A DNA stretch of 64,000 bases from Aristolochia californica (GCA_029961685.1 JARWKL010000009.1:27522208-27586207); one strand, 5' to 3'; shown: positions 42,116 to 55,088, numbered from the stretch's first letter. Notes: generated by a model from the sequence alone, not told the origin. Numbers and translations: made by a program.

Positions 42116-42378
42116 AAAGGACATTTACAAAGTGGGACCCACCATGGTTACACGAGTTGGAGGGACCCACCATGATCATGTGAGGTGGCGTGATGAGTCA
42201 CCACACGAGCTGACATGAGTTGGAAGATTTGGCAATCAAGTGGGACCCACCATGATAACCACGAGCTGACATCTTTATCACATGAGTTGGAAGATCAAGT
42301 GGGACCCACCATGATAACCCCGAGTTGGCATCTTATCACATGATCGCGTGGTTCATAGAAGAGTTTCAGCTATGGTTA
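42116..42378 (+). repeat. LTR fragment with repeated GTGGGACCCACCATG boxes
   Basis: Related to 62430-62560 (type E LTR). A unit of about 58 bp, AGTGGGACCCACCATGATAA..CACATGAGTTGGAAGATC, is present twice in tandem (about 42238-42297 and 42297-42353), and the palindromic core GTGGGACCCAC occurs three times between 42140 and 42310. It is cut at 42378 by the chromovirus LTR. Confidence 0.7.
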
Positions 42379-42815
42379 TGTTACGGTCCCGGGTCATGGA
42401 TCTTGTAACACGACGCTGGGAAGGATATTCCAAAGTTTAGTGGATGAGTACTGCACTGTTGTGACTACCCTTGGCTTCAATATATGGAAAAGAGAAGAAA
42501 TTAGATTTGTGAGGGAACCTGGACCTTAGAGTTCATTGAGGAGAACTCCAAATCTTAGAGTTTGTTGAGGAGAACTCCAAATCCTTGTTTAGGCTAAAAT
42601 CAGACTTGTCTTTTCCCATTCCACTTTCCCTCCTAAGTAGGGTTGGCGCCAACATGAGTTCAAGATAAAAGATTACAATAATGCCCTTGCGGCATATTAG
42701 ATCTTCAACTGAAATAAAAATGAAGTAAAAGTAAATTGAAAGAAAAGTAAATGAATACTAAATGACTCAGCCACGGTGCCTTTGAATGACTTAACCTGCT
42801 ATTGAGTTCATAACA
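42379..42815 (-). repeat. 3' LTR of the minus-strand chromovirus
   Basis: On the minus strand TGTTATGAACTCAATAGCAG (42815) to ..ACCCGGGACCGTAACA (42379), 437 bp. Near its end a frame reads R-R-V-T-R-S-M-T-R-D-R-N, recalling the LTR-encoded gag start (V-T-R-S-M) of the other two chromoviruses. The purine run CTAGGGGGGGAGTGA precedes it. Confidence 0.85.
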
Positions 42816-44090
42816 TCACTCCCCCCCTAGAGAAAGAGTTTGTCCTCAAGCTCGAAGGCAGGGTAGGCTTGGCGGAATGTCTCCACATCTTCCCATGTTG
42901 CAGACGCTTCATCCATGTCAGCCCACTGGATGAGAACCTCCCACTTGTTATGAAGTTATCGAGCTTGCAAAACTGTGACTGGAGAGAGGATAACACGACC
43001 CTCTTTCACTGGAGGTAAGAACGGAGGTGGAGGTGGTGTTGTATCCTTGAAGGGTTTGAGGAGTGACACATGAAAGACATTGTGAAGTTGAGAGTCTGGT
43101 GAAAGCTGAAGCTAGTAAGCCACCTGGCCAATGCATTGGAGAATCGAGAAGGGCCCAAAAATTTTGGGTGATAGCTTGTGGTGGGGGCTAGCAATGGAAT
43201 GTTGACGGTAGGGTTGGAGGTGAAGCCACACATAATCACCGGGGTTATAAGTAACATATTTGTGCCCCTTGTCATAATATTCCTTCATCCGAGCCTGCGC
43301 TTTCTTGAGACATTGGGTAGTGTCTTGGAGTACCTGATCACAATCCAGCAGTGCCTGGTCAAGAGGTTCAACTCTGGTGGAGCCGGCCATATATGAAAGC
43401 AACCGTGGAGGATCCCTGCCATAGAGGACCTTGAAAGGGGTAGCTTGCAAAGTTGTATGACAAGACGTATTGTAGCAATATTCTACCCATGGAAGCGATT
43501 CTATCCATCATTTAGGGCAGTTGCCCACAAAAGGACTTTTCCACCGTGCGGTTAACAACCTCAGTCTGTCCATCGGATTGCGGATGATAAGAAGATGAAA
43601 AGTTGAGTTTGGTACCGCATAATCGAAAAAACTCTCTCCAGAAGTGGCTGGTAAATATTACATCACGATCACTCATGATGAACTTCGGAATGTCTTGCAA
43701 ACGAACAATATTTTCTAAAAACACTTGAGCTACTCTGGAAGCCGTATATGGATGAGCCAATGGAATAATGTGAGAGTACTTTGAAAATATTTTAACCACC
43801 ACAAATAGGACGGATTTGCCAGAAATTTTGAGGTGGCCATCAATGAAGTCCATAGAAAGATCAACCCAAACCTTTGTGGGCAGGGCAAGTGGTTGAAGGA
43901 TGCCAGCTAGTGATAAATGTTAGGCCTTGTTGCGTTGGTCTACATGACACGAGGCCACGTAATCAGAAATTTCAGACTTCATACCCTGCGAGGAAAAATC
44001 GGCCCTAATCCAATGCAACGTCTTTTAAATGCCCTCATGAGTGCTATCATGATAAGTGGATAAAATTACTGCAATCAAGGGAGAAGAATG
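42816..44090 (-). pseudogene. integrase and chromodomain of minus-strand chromovirus
   Basis: Chromodomain: V-L-I-Q-W-A-D-M-D-E-A-S-A-T-W-E-D-V-E-T-F (about 42935-42870), ending in F-E-L-E-D-K-L-F-L and a TAG at the polypurine tract. Integrase core: MDFIDGHL, VVVKIFSKYSHI, SDRDVIFTSHFW, SSYHPQSDGQTEVVNRTVE (43853-43530). C-terminal part: [27 protein letters not shown] (43270-43130). The N-terminal zinc region is degenerate (44000-43900). Stops and frame changes fall near 43512 and 43450. Confidence 0.9.
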
Positions 44091-45590
44091 CTATAAATAG
44101 ATGCGATTGTCATACAGTATAATGTTGTCCCGGATAGCCCAATTGGAGTCCATTGTCCCTACCGTAATCTTATGAGACAACTCCTGGAGTGGTGGAGTAG
44201 TCTGATGGTCCTCTTTAATGGGGTCTAACGGGAGAGACTTTGGCTGACTAATCGCATGTAATTGGTGTTGTTCATCCAGACGTCGGGATAAGGCATCAAC
44301 CATCTTATTCAATTTTCCCGGCTTATGTTTCACCATAAAGTCAAATCCCATTAATATGCTGATCCAATGCTGCTATGGAGAAGTAGAGATGTGTTACCCC
44401 AGTAAAAATTTGAGGCTCTAATGATCAGTGCGGATGAGGAAGTTGCATCCCCACAAGCAGGGCCACCAATGTTGAACAGCCTTGGCTAAACCAATTAGTT
44501 CTTGTTCAAAAGTGGGTAACTTCTGGTGATGTGCCGCTAATTGGTGGCTAAAATATGCAATGGGATGTTGAGTTTGCTATAGAACCGCCCCAATAGCTCC
44601 CCCGGAAGCGTCACACTCTACCACAAATAAGGCCTCAAAGTCAGGCAATTGCAGGACAGTGGTGGAAGCTAAAGTCTATTTGAGAGCATTGAAGGAGTCC
44701 GTAGCTGCATCGCTCCAATTGAAGGCATTGCGTTTGAGAAGACTGGTCAAGGGAATGGCCAGCGTTCCGTAATTTTTTATGAACTTCCAATAATATTCCG
44801 CTAACCCATAAAATCCTCTTAAGGCTGTAATGTTGTGCGGTTGGGGCCAATTGGTGATTGCTGTAATTTTTTCTAGGTCTACTGTTACACTTTCTGATTA
44901 TGTGGCCAAGATATGCAACTTGGGGTTCCCCAAATGAACATTTAGAACGTTTCAAGAAGAGATGATGTGCTCGAAGAAGTTGGAAAACAAGTCGTAAGTC
45001 TTCCAATTATTTTTCCCTTGATGTGTTGTAAATCAAAATATCATCAAAGAAGACTAACACAAACTTTTGGAGATAGTGACAGAATACCTCATTCATCAAA
45101 GCTTGAAACATGGATGGTGCATTGGATAACCCGAATGGCATCACCACGAGTTCGAAATGTCCATGGTGAGTACAAAATGTTGTTTTCTCAATATCGGAAG
45201 GATGCATTCTGACTTGGTGATAACCCGATTGTAAATCTAACTTGGTAAAAATTTGAGAACCATGCAATTCGTCCAATAGTTCATCCAAAACTGGTATGGG
45301 AAACTTGTCTTTGACTATTTTTGCATTTAACTCCCTGTACTCCACACAAAATCTTCATGTGCCATCATGTTTCTTAAGGCCCTGTTTCTTAGGACTGGTG
45401 AAGAGAATGGGGAATGGATGCTGCGAATAAGGCCCTGTTCTAGCATGGCTTGACAATGCCATTCTATTTCATCTTTCTGGAGGTGTGGATACCTATATGG
45501 TCTAACAACCACCACATCTGATCCGGGTTTTAAACAAATTCTATGATCACAGTGCCTCAATGGAGGCAACCCCGAAGGCTCCTGAAACAA
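44091..45590 (-). pseudogene. reverse transcriptase and RNase H of minus-strand chromovirus
   Basis: RT: VVVVRPYRYPHLQKDEIEW (about 45520-45460), [51 protein letters not shown] and catalytic [12 protein letters not shown] (about 45055-45020); both aspartates are present here, unlike the + strand chromovirus. RNase H is degenerate from 44640 to 44352; MGFDFMVKHKPGKLNKMVDA (44351) closes it. Confidence 0.9.
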
Positions 45591-46045
45591 GTCGGTGAAC
45601 TCTTCCAGTAACTTTTCTAAAGTGTTGTCTGATGGTTCCTATTTGTGTAGTAGGTGGATATGAAGTGCCTCTTCAGCTTGACAGGCCTTTAGCATTATTT
45701 GGCTTCCTTCTGACACAAAACTCATTGTTTAAGGCAGAAAAATCCCACAAAATTGGGCCCAAGGTTTGCAACCATTTGATTCCAAGTACCATATCAAATC
45801 CAGCTAATGGTATGACAAAAAAAATCAGTGGTAAAATGAGTGTTACCAATAGAAAACTTTATCGCCTTGCTGACTCTGTAACTAGGGACTTTCTCACCAT
45901 TGGCAACTGAAACCGTGGCAATTGGGTGAGGTTGGATCCCAAGTTGAAGATGTTTAGCAGCTGTTATGTTTACAAAATTGTGGGTACTTCCAGAGTCCAC
46001 TAACCCCACAAGTTCTTGTTCTAGAACCCTTGCCCGCATTTGCAT
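45591..46045 (-). pseudogene. protease of minus-strand chromovirus
   Basis: LVGLVDSGSTHNFVNITAAK (46015-45955) has an intact D-S-G. The C-terminal half (IPLAGFDMVLGIKWLQTLGP-like) lies in another frame at about 45815-45740. Confidence 0.85.
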
Positions 46046-47137
46046 AGTTTTGGCTGACTTCTGTCCAGTAATTGCATTTAAAGAAATTTCTGGTTCGTCT
46101 CCTCTTAAGGACCCTCATTCTGTTCTTCTTCTCCCAATGCATCTAACTCCAACCAGAACAACCTTTTACATTGGTGGCCTGCCTTATAAGCTTCATCACA
46201 GTTATAACATAGGTTTTTTGCCCTACAGTCAGCCATTTCTAAACCATTTAATTTTCATATATATGGGGGTGGTGAGTTGCTGGTCCATGTATCTACTACC
46301 ACAGTATTAACCAGAGTATTTTTGGGTGGCTGCACTATTGGCAAGGACAACTGAGGCGAATAGTTCCTCCCCCCTTGCCAACCAGGTAAATTGTTTCTCC
46401 CCCCATGCCAACCAGTTCTCTGACTTTGAACTTTTTGTCTTGCTTCCAGTGCTCGAGATAAATTCATTACTCGAGCCAAATCAGTAGGTGAGTGGAGTTC
46501 CACCTCTAACCTCAGAGACTCATTAAGGCAAGTTGTAAATAAATTTACCTACTGGTTGAATCTAACCATCCGGCTTGCTCGAGCCAATTTTTCTTGGAAT
46601 TGTTACTGATAAAGTTCCATGGATGCGGTTTGTCTCAACAAGACCAAATCTCCCAATAGGTTGTTGTGTGCTGGAGGGCTGAATCTTATAGTACCTAACT
46701 CTTTAAATTCCTCCCAATCTAGCACCAATCTCTTCAATTCTACTTGATGAAACTATAGCTACGCTTCATCAATCATGTGGAAAACGGCCAGTCCCTCCTT
46801 ATCAAATTCAGATGTCTCTTGATTTAAAAAAAAAAAAATCACATCTATGCAACCAAATTAAGGGGTCGTCTGACCCAGGAAAACTGGTAAAATTCAATTT
46901 TGTATACCTGGGTATTGTGCCTCCACCTTGCTGTGCATGGACACCAATGCGCCCTACAAACTACTCCCCCCTTATGTTGTGCAAGTTGTCCTACCCCCTT
47001 CGATCTAGTGTTGTGTTTCTTTCAGCCAAGAGATCCGAAACCATACCTGAGAGTCTCTAGTTGGAGGTTAATACTTGGAATTTGTTCCAGTTGCTGGCCG
47101 AAATTTGTTATTCTCACCTCCAGTTGCTGGCCTAAAT
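46046..47137 (-). pseudogene. gag of minus-strand chromovirus, 5' truncated
   Basis: The nucleocapsid knuckle CYNCDEAYKAGHQCKRLFWL is at about 46210-46150. Capsid text spans about 46830-46500 in several frames (ELHSPTDLARVMNLSRALE at 46503). The N-terminal region reaches 47137 and is cut there at the junction with RDR6-derived sequence. Confidence 0.8.
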
Positions 47138-47166
47138 TTGCTAACTACATCTTAGAAAGGATATAA
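47138..47166 (+). pseudogene. orphan 3' end of RDR6 (last codons and stop)
   Basis: TTGCTAACTACATCTTAGAA.. reads A-N-Y-I-L-E-R-I-stop, identical to the RDR6 C-terminus except Leu for Ser (one C-to-T change). The RDR6 3' flank follows for more than 1 kb. The rest of the gene is absent; chromovirus gag lies immediately left. Confidence 0.9.
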
Positions 47167-48366
47167 TGAGTTTACTCATGATTCTTTCTACCAACTCAGC
47201 AATGCCCCTCTGCCAATTTATTATGTCCCATCTTACATATTTTCTTGTTTTTTTTTCTTACTTTATTAAATCGTCTAGGTTGCAATTGTTTGAGCAACAA
47301 TAGTCAAGTTTTCTTTTTTAGGATAAAAATGGAGTATCCCATGTGTAGATAATATGTTTTATATGTAAGTGGTATGGACATAGTTATCTATTGTGTTATA
47401 ATTATGAACTCATTAGTGGTTGTCTGACTTGAAGGGATTGATTGTGAGTGAATCTTCTGGTAGTGGGATTCTGCAATGTTCTTTTTTATAAATATTTTCT
47501 CAAAAAATTAGAGTTTGATTCATAATTATTTTTATTAATAGTTAGATTAATAGTTATTTTTATTATTAGCTTAATTTTAGCTTAATCTAATAAATTAGAT
47601 TTGGCCACATGTATCTAAAAAGCTGCTAAAAATTTTTAGCACAAAAATAAAATTTTATATGTAAATTGTTAAAATACGATTACCGTATTTGGTGGATTGT
47701 TAAAGTATGATGGATACAATTTTTAAAATATGATTACTATATTTCTACGACTTGTTAAAAGCTACAAAAAATTCTTTATAGTTAAATCTTACGTGTATTA
47801 TTGATCAATTAAAATAGTATGTGCAAATAATTTCACAATCAATGTTCCAACACATATAATCAAAGTGCATGCGGAAGCAATTAACTACAAAGTATACACA
47901 AGATTTTTAGGTGGTTTATAATATGTTTTTGGATTACAAATCCACCCCAAGATATTTTAACACCTTAAGGGTCTACTAAGTTTGGGTTTCCCTATGACAA
48001 TTATAATAGATCAACTGTAAGGCTAATTATAATGTTATCCACACTGGGATTTACACTACTATATTGAGTACAACAATCAACTTACAATAATACACCTTCA
48101 CTTAGATTTAAAATAGCTAACTAATTTTTAGCCACTTACAATAATAAACCTTCACTTAGATTTGAAATAGCTTACAAATTTTTAGCCTAGACACAAAAAG
48201 GATTTTTAATAGCTAACTAGATAATCTTTCATAGTTCCACAATTAGGATTTGTAGCACTAGTTCACTAGGCACACAAAGCCTTGACCCATAATGAGATTA
48301 TCAACACCTCTTGCCTACACAATAACTTATGGCTCACAATAGTAGCAGAAAGGCTTTTCAGCCTTC
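47138..48366 (+). repeat. segmental duplication of RDR6 3' flank (copy B)
   Basis: Co-linear with 37158-38219, at a by-eye identity of roughly 90% with small indels (including TATTTTCTTGTTTTTTTTTC near 47238 not found in copy A, and 'TATTGATCAATTAAAATAGTATG' near 47800). Confidence 0.88.
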
Positions 48367-49612
48367 TGTTGGTCTAAGTTCACCTCCATCTATATTTTGA
48401 TGATAACAAAGCTTAACCATGTTTATACTATTTTGTATTCAAACATTTTGTATTCAACTCTTTCAAGAACCAAAGATTGTCTACACAAACAACGGACAGA
48501 GCTCAATGCAAGACCTCGAGCTCAACCAAACATCAAGTCATCTCGAAGAAACACCCACAAGTGAAGAAATGATCATTTGAACACTAGACTCTAGCCTACA
48601 TAGAAATATCTCAAGAACTCTAGCCATGTAAAGAAGACAATATTGAACTCTAATTTTGATGTACACAAAAGACTTTGGAGCTTTAGGCATAATTCTCACG
48701 ATCATGTTTAACTGAAGCATTATAAAGCTTTAAAGTTGCAAAACCCCTTAGCTATATCATCATCATGCTTAAAATAAAACTTTCATAATATGGCATGAAG
48801 CATGATCTATCAATCAACATGGGCTTGATTGATCATTCAAAATGCAGTTTGGTAGAAGTATATAAAGCATGAATGGATAACTGCCATATTGAGTTTTAAA
48901 GCATTATTGATTATTACCTTGTTCTACGATCGATCATCTAGAACACTACCTCGCTAGCCACATAAAACATGATCAATAAACTTAACTGGATTGATCAGTC
49001 AATCGCCCTTTTGACAAGTTGAGAATTCAATTGATTGATGACCTGATCGATCAACAAGCATGAGAAACACAAAACTATAAACCATTATACATGGTTGATT
49101 GATCAATACTTTCCAGTGATTAATCAATAATTTATACAAAATTTGAAAAGAGACAAAAATGATTAATTTTGGTAGGGAAATTTATAAATACCCTTCCTAT
49201 CTTGTGAACAGTAATGAGATCATTTATTGGCAAATTATTGAACTCAATGAGTTTTTTTACTTGAAATTCCTTGACAAACACATTTTTGAGAGAAATGAGT
49301 TACAAACCTACAAAAAAACCCTATGACTTTAAAATTTTCAATTCAAACTAGCAATTCAAACTCCAAAAACTTTTTTTGCTTGTGCATCAAAGATTGGAGA
49401 CTTGGAAATTCGAAGGAGAATGCAATCTCTCCAAAGTTTCAAGGGTGTAAGTTTTCCTTTTATTTTTGTATTTTCATTGCTTCTCTCAAGGTTGATCTAG
49501 AGCCAAGAAATCTAGATACGAGAGCTTATTAGAGCTAGAATCTAGCTGATCAATCTCAAGGAGAGATTTTTAATTGTGTATTTGAGCATGTTTGTGGCTT
49601 AAAAGAATGGCA
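48367..49612 (+). repeat. SIRE-type Copia LTR (type M, copy B), 3' truncated
   Basis: TGTTGGTCTAAGTTCACCTC onward, homologous to 57262-58470. It has many GATCGATC-like boxes (48800-49130) and ends in GGCTTAAAAGAATGGC, after which a different Copia tail begins (49613-49662, with CAACCTGAGGGGGAG). Confidence 0.75.
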
Positions 49613-49662
49613 AAATCCTTTTCATTGCAAGCTGAAATTATAAACTCCAACCTGAGGGGGAG

Positions 49663-49991
49663 TGTTGAAGAGCATCTAAGGATGGGTCTTACTTGACTCT
49701 CACAAGAAGAAGTCTCACAAAACCATAATTAATATGGTGGAGTCTTAAAAGAGTCTCACACGAGGAGATCTCATAGAAGAGTCTTAGTTAAAGGTAGATA
49801 TGTTAGTTTTCTATTTATGTTAACTTGTTCAATTATTCTAGGATTTATTTTTTAGTGTTAAACTTTGGATGTAATTGGAACAAGAATGGTTTAATTATAA
49901 TTAGATTCTACTTGTTTCTACAATTATAAATAGAGGCTCATGTACTCAAATTACATAAAGTGAAGTTTTTCTCTTCTCTAGAAATTCAACA
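49663..49991 (+). repeat. LTR type F
   Basis: TGTTGAAGAGCATC..AGAAATTCAACA, 329 bp, preceded by a Copia polypurine tract. It contains ACAATTATAAATAGAGGCTC, a TATA-like box. It is homologous to the minus-strand LTRs at 41558 and 24482. 49992-50387 shows nothing I can assign. Confidence 0.85.
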
Positions 49992-50695
49992 ATCAATATT
50001 TTTCCTAAAAACGTTTCATGGAGAATCTTTGATTTTGACAGAAAATCAATGTATTTTATTTACGAGTAGTGATTTGAGAATCACTACTTTTTGGAACAAA
50101 TCGGTGCTTTTCATTGAAATGCAATGATTTAGTGTGCTTTCTCCTAAAAAATAGTAATTAAGTGGTGAATCTATTTCTTGGAGTTTTTGGAATTTTCATT
50201 ACATGAAGATGTTTTGGACATACAACTGTGTCATTTGATGCCCTGATCTTAGTTTTTATTTATCTCTTCCTACATTTGTGTCTTGAAAAGTTACGTAATA
50301 CTACAATGTTCTTGACGAGTGTCATTTTAGATTAATGTTGGTTTCATGGAAATGCTTTATGTTTCTCTATATTCCTTTGTATTCCTACAAGGATAAATAA
50401 CATTTTTTATTCCTTTGTCGGTTATCTTTTGGTCATGCATAAAAACTAACTAATTAAAAATTCATCGTTGAGAACTATACGGTTTTTTAAGTAGTCACTG
50501 AGAATACTGTGCATATGAAATGAACTCCATCTTTTTGAAAGGGTGGTTGTGGTCGTGTTATATGTAGATATTTGTATCTACATTCAAGCTCAAGTCAAAT
50601 TTGTATGCTTATTACATGATTATGCGTAGGGCTATAACATTTAATTTAAATTGATTTGGTTTATATTTATTGCATACAAACCAAAGGATTAAGAA

Positions 50696-51660
50696 ATGAC
50701 AACAATTGTAAGATGTATTCCTACCAAATTTTACAAGATTGTCACATCCCTATATTTAAGTGAGGATGTATTGCAAGCATTCCAAAAAACGCCATTTGGT
50801 TGTCTCCTTAAAATTGGTGATCATTCCACGAGGCCCTATTGGGTGAGTTGATTAAAAGGTTTGACTGTGAACCAACTTCCTTCAAGGTCACCAAATAGGA
50901 TATAAAATTCTTAGACCAAGAAGTCACCATGATGCTAGGACTGAAGTTGCATGTACTCCAATTGAATGACAAAGAAATGATGATGTGTCTCAATTTCTAA
51001 AAGATTTTTTTGATGGTGTAGAAAAATTGAACCGCCTATCAATTGTGAATAAGTTGAGAGAGGTAGTTTTGTAGGGTGGGGATGGTTCTTCTAAAAATAT
51101 TGTAAAATTTTTAGTTGTCCTCACCTTGAACCACATCGTATTTGATCAAGCAGACTCCAAGCCTCCCATGCCATTGTACAAATATGTGGATGTTTTATCA
51201 AAATTGGATAACTATGGCTGGGGTGCTATAGTGCATCAATTCATAATACACCATCTTCGTGAATACATACTAAAAATAAGAAAGGATGCATGTCAGGATG
51301 CACATTGGTGCTCAATATAAGTCCTTTGACTAATTTATAAATACATAGTTAAATTTATTGATGTTACTTTGCATTAATATTTTAGGCTATCATTTAATAA
51401 GTTTTGTTTTATGAGCATGTGCTTCAAAATGTAACTAGCACCATGCAACTTGTGATGGAAAAGTTACAAAAAGAGGATACTTATCCCCATGTTGTAAGAT
51501 GGGGAGGCTCTGGTGTTAAACATAAGGGCAACAGAGATGAAACTTTCATTATTATTGAGTTTGTGTCAATAAGTGACATCAATATATTTCTCTTTCTTGT
51601 AGTTTTACATATACAATATAAAATAATTTCTTTTAATTATTAAAATATAGGGTACAATTT
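50696..51660 (+). pseudogene. plant-mobile-domain-like gene, degenerate (copy B)
   Basis: Co-linear with 39174-39910: MTTIVRCIPTKFYKIVTSL, DQEVTMMLGLKLHVLQLND, LNHIVFDQADSKPPMPLYKY, VDVLSKLDNYGWGAIVHQF. Stops occur at 50998 and 51073. It continues with VLQNVTSTMQLVMEKLQKED (51415-51475), a part not recognised in copy A. The Ulp1-like C-terminus is not seen; sequence to 52170 is degenerate. Confidence 0.5.
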
Positions 51661-52179
51661 CCTCGCAACTAACACTTGAGAAAACCTCAAGTTACATTTG
51701 TTTATCCCATGCAGTAGAGGGAGATCTGCCTCCTGCATTAGAGGAAGAATTGACCTTGTTTAGAGAGGTTGAACAACTCATTGTATTGGAGCAAGGCTAA
51801 ACACATAGAGATACAAGTGATTCACCAACTGGTTTAGGGGTTGGAGGATGGCAATTTGGGGCCAATGGCCTCTCCTTGTGGTGGCACTGCAGTCATGTAG
51901 GAGGACTATCACAAACAGATTTCATGTATGGAAGGAAACATTGGCTGGTCCATGGAGGTGGTAATAATGTCTATGGAAAAATGTTTTACGTTTTATTATG
52001 AACATATTTTTTCCATGGAGGTTATGAATTAAAGTAATATTTCATTATATTTATCTTGCAGTTCAACATTTTAAAAGCATCCATGACAAAGTTGGTGGAT
52101 GACATTAGTAGACTCAAAAATAAGAATTCAATTTTTGTTATCTTTTCTCATTCACATTGTCAGCTTAAATAATCGTTTT

Positions 52180-55088
52180 ACAAATTATACATGGAGAGCT
52201 TAGGAGTGATTAACGGGATTACAAAATCACATAATTACAGAGATTATAGAATATGTACTGAGAAAACAAGAGTATATTTCGTCGTAAGGGAAGAACTCTC
52301 AACACATCCCCTCAAGTTGGTGCATAGATATCACTCATGCCCAACTTGTTGAGACAGTTGTTAAAAGCTTGGTAAGACACACTGCCTTGGTCAGCATATC
52401 GGCAAGGTGATCTTGAGACTGAACATGAGGGTCTTCAATGATTCTTGCTTCCAGCTTTTTCTTGATAAAATACCTATCAACTTCAACATGTTTAGTTCTA
52501 TCATATTGGACTGGGTTGTGGGCAATATCACATGATGCCTTACTATCACAATATAATTTCATTGGACTTGCCTGCTCAATGTGTAGTTCTTGTATGAGAT
52601 TTTTGATCCATAATAATTCACATATTGCCTTGGCCATTCTCATGTATTCGGCTTCAGCTGATGATCTAGCCACCACCTCTTGTTTCTTCTCCAAAATTTC
52701 AACCTACAAATGTAAAGTAACTAGATGTATATCGTCGATTCTCTATTGACCCAGCCTAAACAACATCAATATAACCTTAAATTTTTAATTCACCTCCTTT
52801 TTTAAATAAAATTCATTTCCCTGGAGATGATTTCAAGTTGCGCAAGAAATGTTTGACGACATTCATATGTTCTTCACTTGGATAGTGCATAATTTGGCTA
52901 ATCACACTTAGTACATAAGCTAAATCTAGTATGGTATGTGCAAGATACATTAACCTCTCGACTACTCTCTGATAATGTTCCTTGTTAGTAGGGACTTGAT
53001 CTGAATGTGTTCCCAGTTTTAGATTTTCTTCCATGAGAGTACTAATTGGACTACATGTTGTCATACCAGTTTCCTTCAACAAGTCCAAAGCATATTTTTT
53101 TTTGAGATAGAAAAATTCCTTTCTTCGATCTTGACACTTCAATACCTAGAAAATATTTTAAGTAACCAAGATCTTTCATTTCAAACTCTTTGGCAAGATG
53201 ACTTTGCAATGCTTCTTTTCTTTGTTACTATCATATCATCAACATACACAATATGAATTGTGATTGCTTCCTTGTTAGATTTCAGGAAGAGAGTGTGATA
53301 TGAGTTGTTTTGCTTGTATCCAATAGATTTCATAAAATTGGTGAACCTTCCAAACCACACCCTTGGGGACTGATTCAAACCATATAGGGACTTCCTCAGT
53401 TTATGTACTTGTTTGCATCCTTTGGTTTGCATAATACATCCAGGAGGTAATTCCATATATACTTCTTCTAGGAGATCTCCGTGCAAAAATGTATTTTTAA
53501 CATCAAACTGGTATAAGGGCCAGTCAAGATTCACAACTAGAGATAGTAGAATTCGAACAATATTGATTTTACCCATTGGCGCGAATGTTTCCATGTAATC
53601 AATCCCATAGGTTTGAGAATATCCTTTAGTGACAAGTCTTGATTTGAACCTTTCAATGGTGTCATTGGCTTTATATTTAATGGTAAATACCCACCTGCAT
53701 CCAATTGGTGTCTTTCCTACAGGTAGGTCAACCACTTTCCATGTTGAATTCTTTTAGAGGGACCTCATTTCTTCATTCATAGCTTCTTTCCACTTAGGAT
53801 CTTTCAAGGCTTACTCCACACTATTAGGAATAGATATAGTAGATAATTGATTCACAAATATTTCATTTGCCTTTGATAATCTGTGATAAGACACGTAATT
53901 ATGCATGGGATATTAAGATTTAGAGGTGAGAAGAGGTTCATAATTATCTCTAGGCTTTCCTCTTGTGGTTCAATGAGGTAGCACTCTTAATTGAATTTCG
54001 GAACTCACCTCAGGCTCAAACATGTACTCAGACTCAGAAAGCAATTGATCCCCTGATACATTATGAAGGGGGGAAGATGTTGGTTGAGACTCTGGTTGTA
54101 TCACTTCTATCTGGTCTTGACTGTCTCCATCCTGCAAATCATTCTCATTTGCTCGACTGTCTCCATCCTATGAATCATGCTCATTTGCTCGACTGTCTCC
54201 ATCTTGTGAATCATGCTCATTTGTATCATTTTGATGGTCACTGTTTTAATCTGAATACTTACCACTTGTAGTGTCCAAGGTGTCCAAATGATGATTAAGG
54301 GTCTGCAATTCAATCCTGTTCTCCCCCTGAATTGAAGATTCGGGAGTAGAATAATACATGTTATCTTCGTGAAATACCACATCAAGAGTGACATACAATT
54401 TACGAGAGGGAGGATGATAACAACGATAACCTTTCTAATGTTGAGCATAACCAACAAAGACACACTTGCGAGATGGGGTTCCAATTTATTTCTCAATGGC
54501 TTATGGAGATGAACAAAGGCTACACACCCAAAAACTCTAGGTGGCAGATTCAGCACAGCAGGTGAATTTATGGTTTCATGAAGAACACTCAAGGGAGTCT
54601 GAAATTGTAACGCACTCAAGGGTATTCGGTTGATAAGATAAGATGCAATTGTGATGGCTTCACCCTAGTAATTAGCCGACATAAGAATTTCAAACATGGA
54701 AGCACGAATAACCTCAAGAGGTAGCGGTACTTTTGCTCTGCAACCCCATTTTATTGAGGGGGTGTATGGACAAGTAGTTTGATGAGTAATACCATGATCA
54801 TCTAGATATTCTTTTAAACCTTGATTAAAAAATTCTCCACCATTGTCACTGCGGAGAATTTGTATTGTAGAATGGTTTTGAGTGGCTACCATTATGTGAA
54901 ATTGTTTGAACAATGAACTAACTTATCTTTTTTAATTAATTAAGCCAATCCAAGTCATACAGGTATGATCTTCAATTAAGGAAACAAACCACCATTTATC
55001 ACTAAGAGAGGCTATATTTGTTGGACCCCATACATCAGAGTGGATAATCATAAAAGGGTGTTTGACTCCTATTCATGTTTATTTGAAA
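52180..55088 (-). mobile_element. Ty1/Copia element, minus strand, both ends truncated
   Basis: A partial 3' LTR (52301 downward, TGTTGAGAGTTCTTCCC) follows the purine-rich TTGAGGGGATG. RNase H: VVARSSAEAEYMRMAKAICELLW, LYCDSKASCDIAHNP, YDRTKHVEVDRYFI (52690-52400). RT: GCRWVFTIKYKAND, YSQTYGIDYMETFAP, YQFDVKNTFLHGDLLEEVYM, LRKSLYGLNQSPRVWF and catalytic I-V-Y-V-D-D-M-I-V (about 53245-53215); its 3' part (YALDLLKETGM) is at 53105. Integrase pieces lie at 55088-54107 (ILRSDNGGEFFNQGLKEYL at 54860; RVFGCVAFVHLHKP at 54540). Protease and gag are missing beyond 55088. Frames are broken at about 53170, 54640 and elsewhere. Confidence 0.9.

Larger units (their letters stand above)
42379..47137 (-). 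mobile_element. Ty3/gypsy chromovirus, minus strand, 5' LTR missing
   Basis: From right to left on the minus strand: gag, protease, RT, RNase H, integrase, chromodomain, polypurine tract, 3' LTR (42815-42379). The gag 5' end and 5' LTR are lost at 47137, where RDR6 3'-end sequence begins. Its LTR end CCGGGACCGTAACA is that of the compact element at 21028, so it is a candidate relative of that element's autonomous partner. All domains carry frameshifts or stops. Confidence 0.9.
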
